A stretch of DNA of 64,000 nt from Campylobacter lari (GCF_900638335.1 NZ_LR134508.1:930001-994000), one strand, 5' to 3'; shown: positions 17,017 to 26,751, numbered from the stretch's first letter. Program-made: numbers and translations. Notes: generated from the sequence alone by a model not told the origin.

Positions 17017-19181
17017 GTGCTACTTTAGCACAAGAGATAACTATCTACGATAGCACTATGAATCAGTATTTTGAAGCTAGCGATGGTAGAAATTTCAACC
17101 TAAAAAAAGATTATACAAATAGTGATTTAACTCTAGATCTTTACTACACAGACCTAGCTAACGCTATAGCTAAAGATGAATATAAAGACCTCTCAAGAGT
17201 AAATATAAACATGGGTTCTAACAATCTTACTTTTAAGAATACTTCTGAAGGTGCTAGTTATGTAACAAACTATACCATTAATGCTAAAAAAACCGAAGCT
17301 ACAGATGTGATATTTCAAAGCTTAGATGGAAAGTCTATAGTTAATGGAGACTTTAGCATAAAAGGTTCATCTAATCTTGTAGAGGGTGTTTTAGATGATG
17401 TAAAATCTTCAGCTATTTTAATCGCTGATGGACATGGATTGCAAGGTTCTCTTGAAGTAAATGGAAATTTCACAGCAGATAAATCTACTCTATTTACCAT
17501 AGGTGGTAATAAAAGTCAAAATCACATACAAGTAAATGGTAAAGCAAATATCACAAATTCAAACTTTTCCATAGGAACAACAAGTTTTGGTGATTTAGCT
17601 TTAAATAACTATGTTTTCATGAGTGCAAGCGAAGGATTTAATGAAGATATAATAGACTCAAACAAAGCTAGTGCAAATATGAGTAAAAGTTTTGAAAACA
17701 TTGTAGGTATGAGCAGCAAAGACTTAGGACTTAATTATGAAGTTGTAAGAGCTATAGATGTAAAAGATTTTGTTAAATATGAACTTTCTACAAAAGATAA
17801 TAAGCTTTTAATTAGTGGTGGTGCAAATGAAAATGTAAATAACAACAAGATGATTTTAGAAAGTGATAAAAAATATCTAGAATTAATTAAAACTGATTTA
17901 GAAGATGCCAAAGATGAAGAAGGTGTTAATATAGAAAAAATAGATGAAGCTATTGCAAAAATTGATGAACAAATAAAACAAATTCAAGATATGATTAGCA
18001 ATGCTGGAAGTGGAGAAATCTCCAATGATGATTATATTAAAAATGATTCTAGTGTTTCAGCTTCTAATAAAGACTTTGTTTCTAAAATTTTAGACGGGCT
18101 TAAAATCGGTGGAGATTTTAATGCAATAGGTAGTATTAAATTTGATAAAGTCGGGGAGCAAGTAGCAAATGATATAAAAGATTCAGCTAAATCTATCTCG
18201 AATGTAAATCAAGCCTCATCAGGTATAAACTCGACCATCAATGTTTCTAATGATGTATCTATAGGTTCTCGTGTGGCTATGTTAAATAATCCTTATGGAA
18301 ATTATGCTACAAAATTATCTCAAATTAGATTTGCTGCTAATGATTATAGAGGAAATTATGTAGATAATTATAAAAACAGCATTTGGGGTAATGTAATAGG
18401 TGGTGCAAATATCATAGATGGAGATAGCGGTGCTTTATATGGAGCTACTATAGGTATGGATAGAAAAATCAATGATGATGTTATTATTGGAGCTTATTTT
18501 ACTTATGCAAATGCTGAAATAAAAGATAATCTTTTAACCCAAAAATCAGATAACTTCCAATTTGGTGCTTATTCTAATATCTATATAAGTCCAAAAGTAG
18601 AAGTTAATGTTAAAGCATATGCTCAAATTTCTCCGACAGATCAAGATATTGTAAATAGAGGATTTAACACTACAAATAGTGCTGATTTTAATAGAAAATT
18701 CTTTGGTTTGAGTGCTAATATGGGATATGTTTTTGATTTTAGTGATAATACTTTATTTATCAAACCTTTTGCTGGAGCAAACTACTACTATGCACACACT
18801 CCAAACTATAAAGAAAGTGGAATAGCAGGAAAAGATGTCAATAGTGCTAGTAACAATTCTATATCACTAGAACTAGGTACTGAATTTAGAAAATATATGA
18901 GTGAAGAATCATATTTATTTATCACTCCAAAAATAGAACAATACGTAATGAATAATGGAGATGATTATGTGGCAAGTTTAAACGGAGTAGCATTGCCTAG
19001 TGTAAAAAGTAATGATAAGAAAAAAACATATGGACAAATCATTATAGGTGGTAATGTTGATATCAATGAACAATTTAGCCTTAATGCAGGTATTGGAGCT
19101 AAACAAATACTAGCTGGTAAAACAGATGGTAAAAATGAAACTTATGTAAGTGGTCAAGTAGGTTTTAAATATAAATTCTAA
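16953..19181 (+). CDS. Autotransporter (type Va), paralogue 2
   Basis: This 742-residue protein is built like its neighbour at 10398-12734. It has nearly the same signal peptide (cleavage probably after Ala26), a passenger of about 300 residues with a different sequence, a coiled-coil linker near 328-350 and a C-terminal barrel from about 472 to 742. The passengers are strongly diverged. The barrels share long phrases (GANIIDGDSGALYG, NSISLELGTEFRKYMSE), and the last 56 residues are encoded by identical DNA. The likely role is a surface-exposed adhesin or similar. The function of the passenger is not known. Expression is probably switched by the G8 tract in the promoter. Confidence 0.9.
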   Translation: MKLSYHTSKVLMGVSISALLSSATLAQEITIYDSTMNQYFEASDGRNFNLKKDYTNSDLTLDLYYTDLANAIAKDEYKDLSRVNINMGSNNLTFKNTSEGASYVTNYTINAKKTEATDVIFQSLDGKSIVNGDFSIKGSSNLVEGVLDDVKSSAILIADGHGLQGSLEVNGNFTADKSTLFTIGGNKSQNHIQVNGKANITNSNFSIGTTSFGDLALNNYVFMSASEGFNEDIIDSNKASANMSKSFENIVGMSSKDLGLNYEVVRAIDVKDFVKYELSTKDNKLLISGGANENVNNNKMILESDKKYLELIKTDLEDAKDEEGVNIEKIDEAIAKIDEQIKQIQDMISNAGSGEISNDDYIKNDSSVSASNKDFVSKILDGLKIGGDFNAIGSIKFDKVGEQVANDIKDSAKSISNVNQASSGINSTINVSNDVSIGSRVAMLNNPYGNYATKLSQIRFAANDYRGNYVDNYKNSIWGNVIGGANIIDGDSGALYGATIGMDRKINDDVIIGAYFTYANAEIKDNLLTQKSDNFQFGAYSNIYISPKVEVNVKAYAQISPTDQDIVNRGFNTTNSADFNRKFFGLSANMGYVFDFSDNTLFIKPFAGANYYYAHTPNYKESGIAGKDVNSASNNSISLELGTEFRKYMSEESYLFITPKIEQYVMNNGDDYVASLNGVALPSVKSNDKKKTYGQIIIGGNVDINEQFSLNAGIGAKQILAGKTDGKNETYVSGQVGFKYKF

Positions 19182-19234
19182 AAATTTTGAGAAACTCCTT
19201 AGATGCTAGAGTAAAAACTCTAGCATTTTAAAAA
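19011..19234 (+). repeat. 3' direct-repeat block, copy 2
   Basis: This is the second copy of 12564-12787. Its last bases run into the 3' end of the convergent ArsC-like gene and supply that gene's stop codon at 19228-19230. Confidence 0.93.
19203..19229 (+). terminator. Rho-independent terminator of autotransporter 2
   Basis: The hairpin and T run are the same as at 12756-12782. The T run overlaps the stop codon of the convergent ArsC-like gene. Confidence 0.82.
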
Positions 19235-19557
19235 CTTTCATATTCTTTAGCTATAAAAACTTCATCATCTTTTACAATTAATGGGCGTTTTATAAGCGTT
19301 GGATTTTGTAAAATCATCACTTTAATCTCATCTTGGCTTAAATTTTGGAGTTTTTCTTTATTTAACCCTAATTTTCTAGCACTCATACCCGCTGTATTTA
19401 CAAGCTCTAAAACACTCCTTTTACTAAGCCAAAAATCTAAAGTCTCCTCATCTAGCTTTTTAATGTCTAAAAATTCAAATTCAATTTGCTTAGAATTTAA
19501 ATAATCCATAGCTTTTTTAACACTATTACAATTTTTAATACCATAAAATTTTAACAT
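19228..19557 (-). CDS. ArsC/Spx-family protein (YffB-like)
   Basis: This 109-residue thioredoxin-fold protein opens with LKFYGIKNCNSVKKAMDYL, which has the single N-terminal cysteine typical of the YffB/ArsC-like group. The arsenate-binding arginine pattern of true ArsC is not obvious (KRPLIVKDDEVFIAKEYESF at the end has the family's RP motif). It is probably a glutathione- or thiol-linked reductase of unknown substrate. It overlaps aroG by 7 bp. Its last codons lie at the edge of the autotransporter 3' repeat. Confidence 0.75.
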   Translation of the reverse strand: MLKFYGIKNCNSVKKAMDYLNSKQIEFEFLDIKKLDEETLDFWLSKRSVLELVNTAGMSARKLGLNKEKLQNLSQDEIKVMILQNPTLIKRPLIVKDDEVFIAKEYESF

Positions 19558-20891
19558 TTTCTTGCCTTTTTAACTAAGTCTGCTATGATAAATGCTAATT
19601 CTAAAGCTTGATCAGCATTTAATCTTGGATCACATTGTGTTTCATAGCGTTTAGAAAGTTCTTCTTGAGTGATATTTAAAGAACCTCCCACACATTCTGT
19701 TACATTTTGCCCTGTCATTTCCAAATGTACCCCACCAGGATATACTCCCTCACTCATAGCTATTTCAAAAAATGCACGCACTTCTTGGATGATTTTATCA
19801 AATTCTCTTGTTTTAAAATTACCCGATTTAACCGTATTTGCATGCATAGGATCTATGCTATAAAGTATATTAAATCCTTCTTGTTTTAACTCTTTAAATA
19901 ATTTTGGCAAGGAATTTTTTATCTTATCACATCCCATACGAATGATGAAATTTAATCTTCCTGCTTCATTATGCGGATTTAAAATACTTACTAACTTTTT
20001 AATCTCATCTGAATTATAATTAGCACTAATTTTTACACCCAAAGGATTTTTTACTCCACTTAAAAAATGTACATGTGCCTCATCTATTTTTCTAGTGCGC
20101 TCACCTATCCAAAGCATATGTGCCGAACAATCATAAATTTCTCCGCTTAAGCTATCTACCCTAGTTAAAGCTTCTTCATAAGGCAAAAGCAAGGCTTCGT
20201 GAGAAGTATAAAAGGCTGTTTGAGAAAGATTTGGAGTATCGGTGATGCCACAAGCTTGCATAAAGGCTAAGGCTTGAGTGATTTTTTCACTAAGTTCATC
20301 ATATTTTCTCCCAAGCTCTGCTTTTTTTAAAAAACCCAAATTCCACTTATGCACTACTCTTAAATCCGCTAAACCACCTCTTGAAAAAGCTCTTAATAAA
20401 TTTAAAGTTGTAGCACTTTGATAATACGCTTCTAGCATTCTTTTAGGATCAGCTATTCTTGATTTTTCATTAAACTCAAAACCATTGATAATATCCCCAC
20501 GATAACTTGGAAGTTTTACCCCATCTACCTCTTCAAAATCACTACTTCTTGGCTTTGCAAATTGTCCTGCAACGCGCCCTACTTTAACTATAGGGCAAGA
20601 TCCTGCAAAAGTAAGCACTATAGCCATTTGAAGCATAACTTTAAACATATCTCTTATATTATCAGCGCCAAAATTTACAAAACTCTCCGCACAATCTCCT
20701 CCTTGAAGTAAAAATGCTTGAGAATTTACAACATTAGCAAGGGATTTTTTTAATTTATCCACCTCACCTGCAAAAACAAGCGGTGGTAATTTTTCTAATT
20801 TTTTAACAACATTTTGCAATTCATTTTCATCAGGATATTGTGGTTGTTGCTGAATTTTATAATTTTTCCAAGAATTTTTAGTCCATTTCAT
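19551..20891 (-). CDS. aroG: 3-deoxy-7-phosphoheptulonate synthase, class II
   Basis: This is the first enzyme of the shikimate pathway, joining phosphoenolpyruvate and erythrose 4-phosphate to make DAHP. The 446-residue length and motifs (LLQGGDCAESF, VGRVAGQFAKPRS, WIGERTR, DPMHANT, PGGVHLEMTGQNVTEC) define the type II plant-like family rather than the E. coli AroFGH type. The metal-binding Cys is in GGDCAE and His in VHLEMTGQ. A -10 box TATAAT lies upstream on the minus strand at 20922-20927. Confidence 0.95.
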   Translation of the reverse strand: MKWTKNSWKNYKIQQQPQYPDENELQNVVKKLEKLPPLVFAGEVDKLKKSLANVVNSQAFLLQGGDCAESFVNFGADNIRDMFKVMLQMAIVLTFAGSCPIVKVGRVAGQFAKPRSSDFEEVDGVKLPSYRGDIINGFEFNEKSRIADPKRMLEAYYQSATTLNLLRAFSRGGLADLRVVHKWNLGFLKKAELGRKYDELSEKITQALAFMQACGITDTPNLSQTAFYTSHEALLLPYEEALTRVDSLSGEIYDCSAHMLWIGERTRKIDEAHVHFLSGVKNPLGVKISANYNSDEIKKLVSILNPHNEAGRLNFIIRMGCDKIKNSLPKLFKELKQEGFNILYSIDPMHANTVKSGNFKTREFDKIIQEVRAFFEIAMSEGVYPGGVHLEMTGQNVTECVGGSLNITQEELSKRYETQCDPRLNADQALELAFIIADLVKKARKC

Positions 20892-20921
20892 AGCTTAACT
20901 TCCTCATTTTAGTAAGCTAAA

Positions 20922-20927
20922 ATTATA
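20922..20927 (-). promoter_or_regulatory. aroG: -10 box of aroG
   Basis: TATAAT on the minus strand is 31 bp before the aroG ATG. An imperfect inverted repeat (TAGCTTA at 20891-20897 and TAAGCTA at 20913-20919) lies between it and the start codon and brackets the ribosome binding site. Confidence 0.55.
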
Positions 20928-20943
20928 CAAAATAAGGCTTAAA

Positions 20944-21297
20944 TTAAGATTTCAAAACACTTTCAACGCGTTCAAGACTATCTTGCTTATATAAAGTTAA
21001 GCGCACTATAGAATCTTCTAGCGCTAAAAGATTATGGATTTCATGAGCTTTTAAACTTATACTATCTAGTGCTTTAAGTAGAATTTGTTGATTTAAAACT
21101 CCAAAATCAATGGAGCCTTTTAACACTTGTATGGTAATATCAAAAGGTGCTTTATGATCTTTCATAAAGCTATCTTTTGACATAGTTATGCAGATTTCTT
21201 TAGCATAAGCATTTTCTATTTTATTAGATATATTTATGCCATTTTGAATTTCTTGTTCCCAAGAAATTGTTTCATATATTTGAGTTCTAAATTTCAC
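20944..21297 (-). CDS. Small cupin-domain protein
   Basis: This 117-residue cytoplasmic protein has a cupin-like strand pattern. SFMKDHKAPFDITIQVLKGSIDFGV and SISLKAHEIHNLLALEDSIVRL correspond to the two cupin motifs, with His residues (H48, H91 and H94 or close) as possible metal ligands. No enzyme activity can be assigned. It follows rplS closely and is likely transcribed with the ribosome/SRP operon. Confidence 0.65.
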   Translation of the reverse strand: MKFRTQIYETISWEQEIQNGINISNKIENAYAKEICITMSKDSFMKDHKAPFDITIQVLKGSIDFGVLNQQILLKALDSISLKAHEIHNLLALEDSIVRLTLYKQDSLERVESVLKS

Positions 21298-21299
21298 TT

Positions 21300-21656
21300 T
21301 TATTTTTTAAGTTCTTTAATACGAGCGGCTTTACCTCTTCTATCTCTTAGATAGAATAATCTAGCACGGCGTACACGACCTCTTCTCAATACTGTAATAC
21401 TTTCTAAACTTTCACTATAAATAGGGAAAATTCTTTCAACGCCTACATTATTAGCGCCGATTTTACGTACGATGAAAGTTTCATCTACACCATTTCCTCT
21501 ACGTGCTATACAAATACCTTCAAAATTTTGAATTCTTGTTTTATCGCCTTCTTTAATACGAATAGCAAGTCTTAAAGTATCTCCAGCACGAAATTCTGGA
21601 ACATTTTTACCTTCAATTTGTTTTTGCTCAAATTGCTCAATGTATTTATTTTTCAT
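21300..21656 (-). CDS. rplS: 50S ribosomal protein L19
   Basis: L19 lies at the interface of the two ribosomal subunits. The 118-residue length is standard. The motifs [43 protein letters not shown] and [25 protein letters not shown] are unmistakable. It follows trmD in the ffh-rpsP-khpA-rimM-trmD-rplS operon. Confidence 0.98.
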   Translation of the reverse strand: MKNKYIEQFEQKQIEGKNVPEFRAGDTLRLAIRIKEGDKTRIQNFEGICIARRGNGVDETFIVRKIGANNVGVERIFPIYSESLESITVLRRGRVRRARLFYLRDRRGKAARIKELKK

Positions 21657-21667
21657 AACGATATTCC

Positions 21668-22372
21668 TTAAAATTTGCGTTCATGCTTTTGATACAAATC
21701 AGGACGAAAGTATTTCGTTTTGCAAGACGCCAAAGTAGTTTTTAAAGCTGTAATTTTAGCGTGATTTCCCTTTAAAAACTCTGAAGGCACATAAAATTTT
21801 TTATTTTCCTTTTCAAAAATAAAAGGTTTAGAAAACGATGGAGCTTCTAATAAGTCATTTTCAAAACTTTCTTCATTTAAACTTTCACTATTTCCAAGAA
21901 CATCTTGAATATTTCTGCTAATAGCATCACACATCACCAAGGACGCTAACTCTCCACCTGTAAGTATAAAATCACCTATAGAAAAAACCTCATTGGCAAA
22001 TTCTTCCACAATACGTTCATCCAAGCCCTCATATCTACTACTTACAAAGCAGATATGATCTTTTTTGCTTAATCTTTTAGCATCAGCCTGCTTAAAAGTC
22101 TTAGCACAGGGCAAAAGAAAAACAAAATGAATATTTTTATCTTGCTTTTTAATATGCTTTAAGCAATCATACAAAGGCTGAGCTTGCAGCAAAAGCCCTG
22201 CACCTCCTCCTATTTTATAATCATCTACCTTTAAATGCTTGTTTATAGTGAAATTTCTAGGGTTAATAAAAGCAAATTCCAATATTCCTTTTTCTTTTGC
22301 CTTTGCTAAAATAGAAGTTTGAAAATAAGGCTCAATAAGCTCTGGGAATAAACTTACAAAAGTATATTTCAT
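21668..22372 (-). CDS. trmD: tRNA (guanine-N1)-methyltransferase TrmD
   Basis: TrmD methylates G37 of tRNAs that read certain codons and so prevents frameshifting. It has 234 residues. The N-terminal trefoil-knot SAM domain shows [26 protein letters not shown] and [12 protein letters not shown]. The catalytic Asp sits in the C-terminal linker region. It overlaps rimM by 4 bp. Confidence 0.96.
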   Translation of the reverse strand: MKYTFVSLFPELIEPYFQTSILAKAKEKGILEFAFINPRNFTINKHLKVDDYKIGGGAGLLLQAQPLYDCLKHIKKQDKNIHFVFLLPCAKTFKQADAKRLSKKDHICFVSSRYEGLDERIVEEFANEVFSIGDFILTGGELASLVMCDAISRNIQDVLGNSESLNEESFENDLLEAPSFSKPFIFEKENKKFYVPSEFLKGNHAKITALKTTLASCKTKYFRPDLYQKHERKF

Positions 22373-22893
22373 GAATTTTCTAAAATATCTAAAGCAGATT
22401 GCGTGAATATTTTTTTATTTTCTATATCAATTTTTTGAATATATTTATCAACATAGGGAATATAAAAGTTTTTAACCTTTGTTTGTAGTTTTTCATCACA
22501 TTTTATACAAAATAAAAATCCTGCTCCATTTTCCAAAATGTCTTCAACTATACCTAATTTTTGCTCATTTTCAATAATATCGCATCCAATTATGTCAAAA
22601 TAAAAATATTCATCTTTTTTTAATTTGCAAGTTTCTTTTGTAGCTTCAATAGTTTGAAAAAGAATAATATTGGTTAATGTTTTGGCAATCTCAACACTTT
22701 CAAAGCCTTCAAATAAAACCAAAGATCTAGTTTTATCAAAAGCTTTTATGGTGTAAATTTTTTGATTAATATCAAAAAATTTAGCACCTATTTTAAACTG
22801 CTCATAAAAATCACTAAGATTATGTAATTTTACATAACCTTTTAAACCAACACTTTTCCCAAGTTTAGCAACTTGGACCAAATCATTCTTCAA
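22369..22893 (-). CDS. rimM: Ribosome maturation factor RimM
   Basis: RimM helps assemble the 30S head around S19. The 174-residue protein starts with [17 protein letters not shown] (the RimM N-terminal barrel) and ends in a PRC barrel-like domain with [20 protein letters not shown]. The YFYFDIIGC segment in the middle is the usual linker. It overlaps the upstream khpA by 11 bp and trmD by 4 bp. Confidence 0.93.
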   Translation of the reverse strand: MKNDLVQVAKLGKSVGLKGYVKLHNLSDFYEQFKIGAKFFDINQKIYTIKAFDKTRSLVLFEGFESVEIAKTLTNIILFQTIEATKETCKLKKDEYFYFDIIGCDIIENEQKLGIVEDILENGAGFLFCIKCDEKLQTKVKNFYIPYVDKYIQKIDIENKKIFTQSALDILENS

Positions 22894-23128
22894 TGGCTTT
22901 TACCGTTATACGATATGAAGTTGCATCTTTAACTTTGTAAGCCATAATGACTGTTTTTATTGCGTTGATTAATTTTCCATTTTTTCCGATCAACTTACCA
23001 GTATCAGATGGATCGACATAAATGATAATTTCAGCAAAATTATTTTCTAAATTTTGTCTTTGTATATCAACTTTTTCAGGAAAATCAACAATTAATTTTG
23101 CGTATTCTCTTAAAAAATTTTCAACCAT
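22883..23128 (-). CDS. khpA: KH-domain RNA-binding protein KhpA
   Basis: This 81-residue protein consists of a single KH domain. The RNA-gripping GxxG loop is GKNGK within [20 protein letters not shown]. KhpA proteins bind RNA together with KhpB/Jag in other bacteria. The place between rpsP and rimM is conserved. It starts 3 bp after rpsP. Confidence 0.92.
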   Translation of the reverse strand: MVENFLREYAKLIVDFPEKVDIQRQNLENNFAEIIIYVDPSDTGKLIGKNGKLINAIKTVIMAYKVKDATSYRITVKAIEE

Positions 23129-23130
23129 TT

Positions 23131-23358
23131 TTATTTGCTTGTAATAGCTGCTACTCTATCGCTCAATTTAGCACCTACGCTTTTCCAATAAGCTAAACGC
23201 TCAGCATCAAATTTTACCACTTCAGGTTCAACCATAGGATTATAATATCCAATGCTTTCTATCCAGCTACCATCACGTCTTTTTCTACTATCAGTTACAA
23301 CTATACGATAAAATGGTCTTTTTTTACGTCCCATTTTTGTAAGTCTGATTACTGTCAT
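23131..23358 (-). CDS. rpsP: 30S ribosomal protein S16
   Basis: This 75-residue S16 has the full family signature at the start ([29 protein letters not shown]) and [10 protein letters not shown]. It lies between ffh and khpA, with a 71-bp gap from ffh that may hold an additional promoter. Confidence 0.98.
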   Translation of the reverse strand: MTVIRLTKMGRKKRPFYRIVVTDSRKRRDGSWIESIGYYNPMVEPEVVKFDAERLAYWKSVGAKLSDRVAAITSK

Positions 23359-23429
23359 TTTAATACTCCTAAAAAAATTAAAATTTTGTTATAGATATTT
23401 TAACTCATATATCCATAAAAAAGCTTTAA

Positions 23430-24767
23430 TTATTGCGGTCTTTTAGCTTGCTGCAACATATTCATAAAGTTTTCCATTCCTTTTTTATTTGAAAATTTCT
23501 TTGCCAATTTAGCTGCATTACTAAATTGTTTTAAAAAGCGATTTACTTCCATTTGAGATAAACCAGCACCCTCTGCGATACGACGCTTTCTTGCATTGTT
23601 TAGTAAATCAGGATTTTCTCTTTCTTTTGGTGTCATTGATGAAATCATTGCCTTGATATGAATAATTTCTTTAGAATTATCTAAATCAATATCTTTAATA
23701 TTTGCTGCCATAGACGATAAGCCAGGTATCATACCAATGATTGATTTCATACTACCAAGTTTTTTAACGCTTTCCATTTGATTTAAAAAATCATTAAAAT
23801 TAAATTCGCCTTTTTTAATTTTTTTGTTCAGTTTTTTTGCTTCTTTTTCATCAATAATCGCTGCGGTTTTTTCAGCTAAAGTCGCTAAATCGCCCTCGCC
23901 CATGATACGATTAACAATTCTATCAGGGATAAACACTTCTAAATCAGCTACTTTCTCACCAACACCAATAAATCTTAGAGGCACACCAATTTGCTTTGCT
24001 ATGCCTAGTGCAACACCGCCTTTAGTATCTGCATCGAATTTACTTAAAATAACCCCTGTAATTTCTAAAGCTTCATTAAAGCTACTTGCAGTTTTAACAC
24101 CATCTTGACCACTCATAGCATCAGCTACATAAAACACTTCATCAGGATTTAAAATAGCTTTTACTTCTTTAAGCTCATTCATCAAAGCTGTATCGATTGC
24201 TAAACGGCCGGCAGTATCTACAAGCAAAACATCATACATAGAATTGTTTGCTTTTTCTAAAGCTTGTTTAGCTACATTCAAAGGATTACTTTCATTTTCT
24301 ATAAAAAACAAATCAAGCTCATTAGCTTGAGTGAGTTGTCTTAGCTGTTCTACTGCAGCTAATCTCTGTAAGTCACATGCAGCAATTAGCACTTTTTTAT
24401 TTCTTAGCTTTAAGTAATTAGCAATTTTTACCGTAGTAGTAGTTTTACCACCGCCTTGTAAACCACACATCAAAACAACCGTAGGTGGCTTACTAGCAAA
24501 CACAAAACCTTGATTTTTACCTTTAATACTAAGAATTTCTTCTAAATTTTTCTTAATTGAATCTAAAAATTGTTTTTGACCTATACCATTAGTTTTCACA
24601 TCATTTTCTACTAAAGTAAGCAATTCTTTAGTAACTTTATGATGCACATCTGCTTTTAAAAGGGCTTTTTTTAAAGTGTCAAGAGCGTTTTTTAAAGCTT
24701 TTTCATCATCAACAAAACGAAGTTTATTAACCGCGGATTTAAATGACTCACTAACTATTTCAAACAC
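23430..24767 (-). CDS. ffh: Signal recognition particle protein Ffh
   Basis: Ffh is the SRP54-type GTPase that delivers ribosomes making membrane proteins to FtsY. The 445-residue protein has the N domain (1-90), the G domain with the P-loop GLQGGGKTTTTVKIA, DTAGR, SKFD (the TKxD-type motif) and GVGEK, and the Met-rich M domain that binds 4.5S RNA and signal peptides, ending MLQQAKRPQ. It heads the ribosomal protein operon on the minus strand. Confidence 0.97.
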   Translation of the reverse strand: MFEIVSESFKSAVNKLRFVDDEKALKNALDTLKKALLKADVHHKVTKELLTLVENDVKTNGIGQKQFLDSIKKNLEEILSIKGKNQGFVFASKPPTVVLMCGLQGGGKTTTTVKIANYLKLRNKKVLIAACDLQRLAAVEQLRQLTQANELDLFFIENESNPLNVAKQALEKANNSMYDVLLVDTAGRLAIDTALMNELKEVKAILNPDEVFYVADAMSGQDGVKTASSFNEALEITGVILSKFDADTKGGVALGIAKQIGVPLRFIGVGEKVADLEVFIPDRIVNRIMGEGDLATLAEKTAAIIDEKEAKKLNKKIKKGEFNFNDFLNQMESVKKLGSMKSIIGMIPGLSSMAANIKDIDLDNSKEIIHIKAMISSMTPKERENPDLLNNARKRRIAEGAGLSQMEVNRFLKQFSNAAKLAKKFSNKKGMENFMNMLQQAKRPQ

Positions 24768-24831
24768 TTTATTTTCCCTTTATTAAAATTTTAAAAAGCT
24801 AAATTATAAACCCTTTTAGCTTTAAACGCCT

Positions 24832-25584
24832 TTAAAAATTTAAATTTTTTACTTCAAAACCATATGCATTAAAGCTCTCATCGAGCAAAGCTTTAAATTG
24901 ATAATCAAAAATATGCGTTTCATAAGAATGCAAATACATCCTAGAAGAGCTAATTTTTGCATATTTTTCATCGCCAATAATGCCATGTTTTATATGATTT
25001 AAATGCACTCTGATTTGATGTGTTCTACCTGTTTTAATGACCGCTTTTATTAAAGTTTTTTTAGCATTTACCATTAAAGGTATAACCTGAGTATGAGCTT
25101 CTAAGCCAAATTTATCAATTTTACTAAAGGCTCCGGATTTATTTTTTATAGTAGTTATTTTTTCACAAATTTCAAGTTCTTCAGCGATTACCCCATCAAC
25201 AATAGCTAAATAACTTTTATAAACATTTTGCTTTTTATATTCTTGAATACATCTTAGTCTAAATTCCTCATCTTTACTTAAAAGTAAAACCCCGCTTGTT
25301 TCTTTATCAAGTCTATTGATTAATTTAGCATTATAAACACTTTCTAAATTCTCACTAATTTCTCCATAAGGCTTATTTAAGGATATGATTTTATCATCTT
25401 CAAAAAGTATTTTTGCTTTCTTGATTTTTTGCACAACAAATCTTGTTTTAGAACTCATCAAAGCTCTAGCTATAACAACCTTTTTACCCATAGCAAAAAC
25501 ACAGCCTTTGTCAATCAAGTCTTTTGCTGCATTATTAGAAATTTTTTCTTGCATTGCAAGCAATTTATAAGCTTTTTCTTGCAT
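24832..25584 (-). CDS. RluA/RluD-family pseudouridine synthase
   Basis: This 250-residue enzyme has an S4-like RNA-binding start (about 1-55) and the pseudouridine synthase domain with catalytic motif INRLDKETSGVLLL (the Asp of RLDxxTSG). GRTHQIRVHLNHIKHGIIGDEKY is the second family block. It modifies rRNA or tRNA uridines. Which site cannot be told from the sequence. It overlaps waaA by 20 bp on the same strand. Confidence 0.88.
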   Translation of the reverse strand: MQEKAYKLLAMQEKISNNAAKDLIDKGCVFAMGKKVVIARALMSSKTRFVVQKIKKAKILFEDDKIISLNKPYGEISENLESVYNAKLINRLDKETSGVLLLSKDEEFRLRCIQEYKKQNVYKSYLAIVDGVIAEELEICEKITTIKNKSGAFSKIDKFGLEAHTQVIPLMVNAKKTLIKAVIKTGRTHQIRVHLNHIKHGIIGDEKYAKISSSRMYLHSYETHIFDYQFKALLDESFNAYGFEVKNLNF

Positions 25585-26749
25585 CTAAACCTTCTTTTAT
25601 ACTTAATATAACTTCACTTAAATCACTTTGTTCTTTAAGCTGTGCTTGTAATAATTTTTGCTTTAAAAAATCATTTATATCTTTTACATTCTCACAAATA
25701 TACAAACCATAAACTTCTTGATATAAACTTTCTTGATTAAAAAAATATTTCCCTGAGATAATAACATTATTCCATCTAGCTGCTTCTATAGGATTATGCC
25801 CACCTATATTATTTACAAAAGAGCCACATAAAAAAACTACATCACTAATCTTATAAAAACTTTCTAGCTCACCTAAAGTATCTAGCAATAAACACTTAGC
25901 ATTAAAAAAATTTGCAAAATCATTTTCGCTTAAAACAAAGTCTGAAAATTTTTGCATATTATAGTGGTTTTTATGACAAAAATCTTTTAAAATTCCCTCA
26001 ACTTTACTAAAACGTTCTGGATGTCTTGGGGCAATAACCAATTTATCATTTTCTTCTAGTTTAATCTCATCAAGCAACAATTGCTCTTCATTTTCATGCG
26101 TACTAGCAAATATAATAATCCTAGCTTTAGGTTTGGAATAGTTTTTCGCTTGTTCTTGTTTTATATTAACTTTGATATTTTTATATGCTATAACATTTTT
26201 AGCACCCAAACACTCTAATCTTTCTTTGTCTTTTTGACTTTGTGCAAATACAACATCAATATATTTAAAAATCAAACGATAAAAAAAACTAAAGCGCTTG
26301 TAATTTTTTAAAGATCTATCACTAATTCTAGCGTTTAACAAAATCACTTTTGCGTTATAAAATTTAGCCATAAACACAAGTACAAGCCAAAGCTCTGCTT
26401 CAAAAATAACCAAAACTTTACAAGGTCTCATCCAAAAAGGTATGAAAATTTCAAATGGAAAAAAATTTACATTTTTAGAATACTTTAAAGCTTCATCAAA
26501 TCCAGTTTGAGTAATAGTTGAAATTTTACAAGTTGGAAAAAGTTTTATTAAGGGGACAAGGCTTTTAATTTCACCAAAAGAACAAGCATGAAAATACACA
26601 TCACCTTGTTTTTGTTTTAAATTTTTGTAAAGAAAAAATCTTGATTTTAATGATATTTTATACTTTTCCTTGCAAAAACTTAAAATCAATAAAAAAGGAG
26701 CTGTGATTACATATATAATCACAGTAAAAATATAATAAAAAAAAATCAA
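25565..26749 (-). CDS. waaA: 3-deoxy-D-manno-octulosonic acid transferase WaaA (KdtA)
   Basis: WaaA transfers Kdo from CMP-Kdo to lipid A precursor at the inner membrane, the first step of LOS core assembly. Family motifs are FHACSFGEIKSLVPL, TQTGFDEALKY, FFPFEIFIPFWMRPCKVLVIFEAELW and GSFVNNIGGHNPIEAA. An N-terminal membrane anchor is present. A longer frame begins at 26800 but would overlap the upstream gene by 49 bp. I prefer the TTG at 26747-26749 (protein start IFFYYIFTVI, about 394 residues), which begins just after that gene's stop. The start is uncertain. Confidence 0.88.
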   Translation of the reverse strand: MIFFYYIFTVIIYVITAPFLLILSFCKEKYKISLKSRFFLYKNLKQKQGDVYFHACSFGEIKSLVPLIKLFPTCKISTITQTGFDEALKYSKNVNFFPFEIFIPFWMRPCKVLVIFEAELWLVLVFMAKFYNAKVILLNARISDRSLKNYKRFSFFYRLIFKYIDVVFAQSQKDKERLECLGAKNVIAYKNIKVNIKQEQAKNYSKPKARIIIFASTHENEEQLLLDEIKLEENDKLVIAPRHPERFSKVEGILKDFCHKNHYNMQKFSDFVLSENDFANFFNAKCLLLDTLGELESFYKISDVVFLCGSFVNNIGGHNPIEAARWNNVIISGKYFFNQESLYQEVYGLYICENVKDINDFLKQKLLQAQLKEQSDLSEVILSIKEGLDARKSL

Positions 26750-26751
26750 TT

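Noticed and set aside
19228..19557. True arsenate reductase ArsC
   Set aside because: The fold matches the family but the arsenate-site arginine pattern is not convincing and no ars genes are nearby; YffB-like is safer.
20891..20919. Attenuator or riboswitch before aroG
   Set aside because: The imperfect repeat is short, bulged and partly upstream of the predicted transcription start. It is too weak to claim.
26737..26745. A run of nine A (T9 on the coding strand) in the first codons of waaA as a phase-variation switch
   Set aside because: The gene is expected to be essential for LOS, and A/T runs of this size are common by chance in this AT-rich genome.
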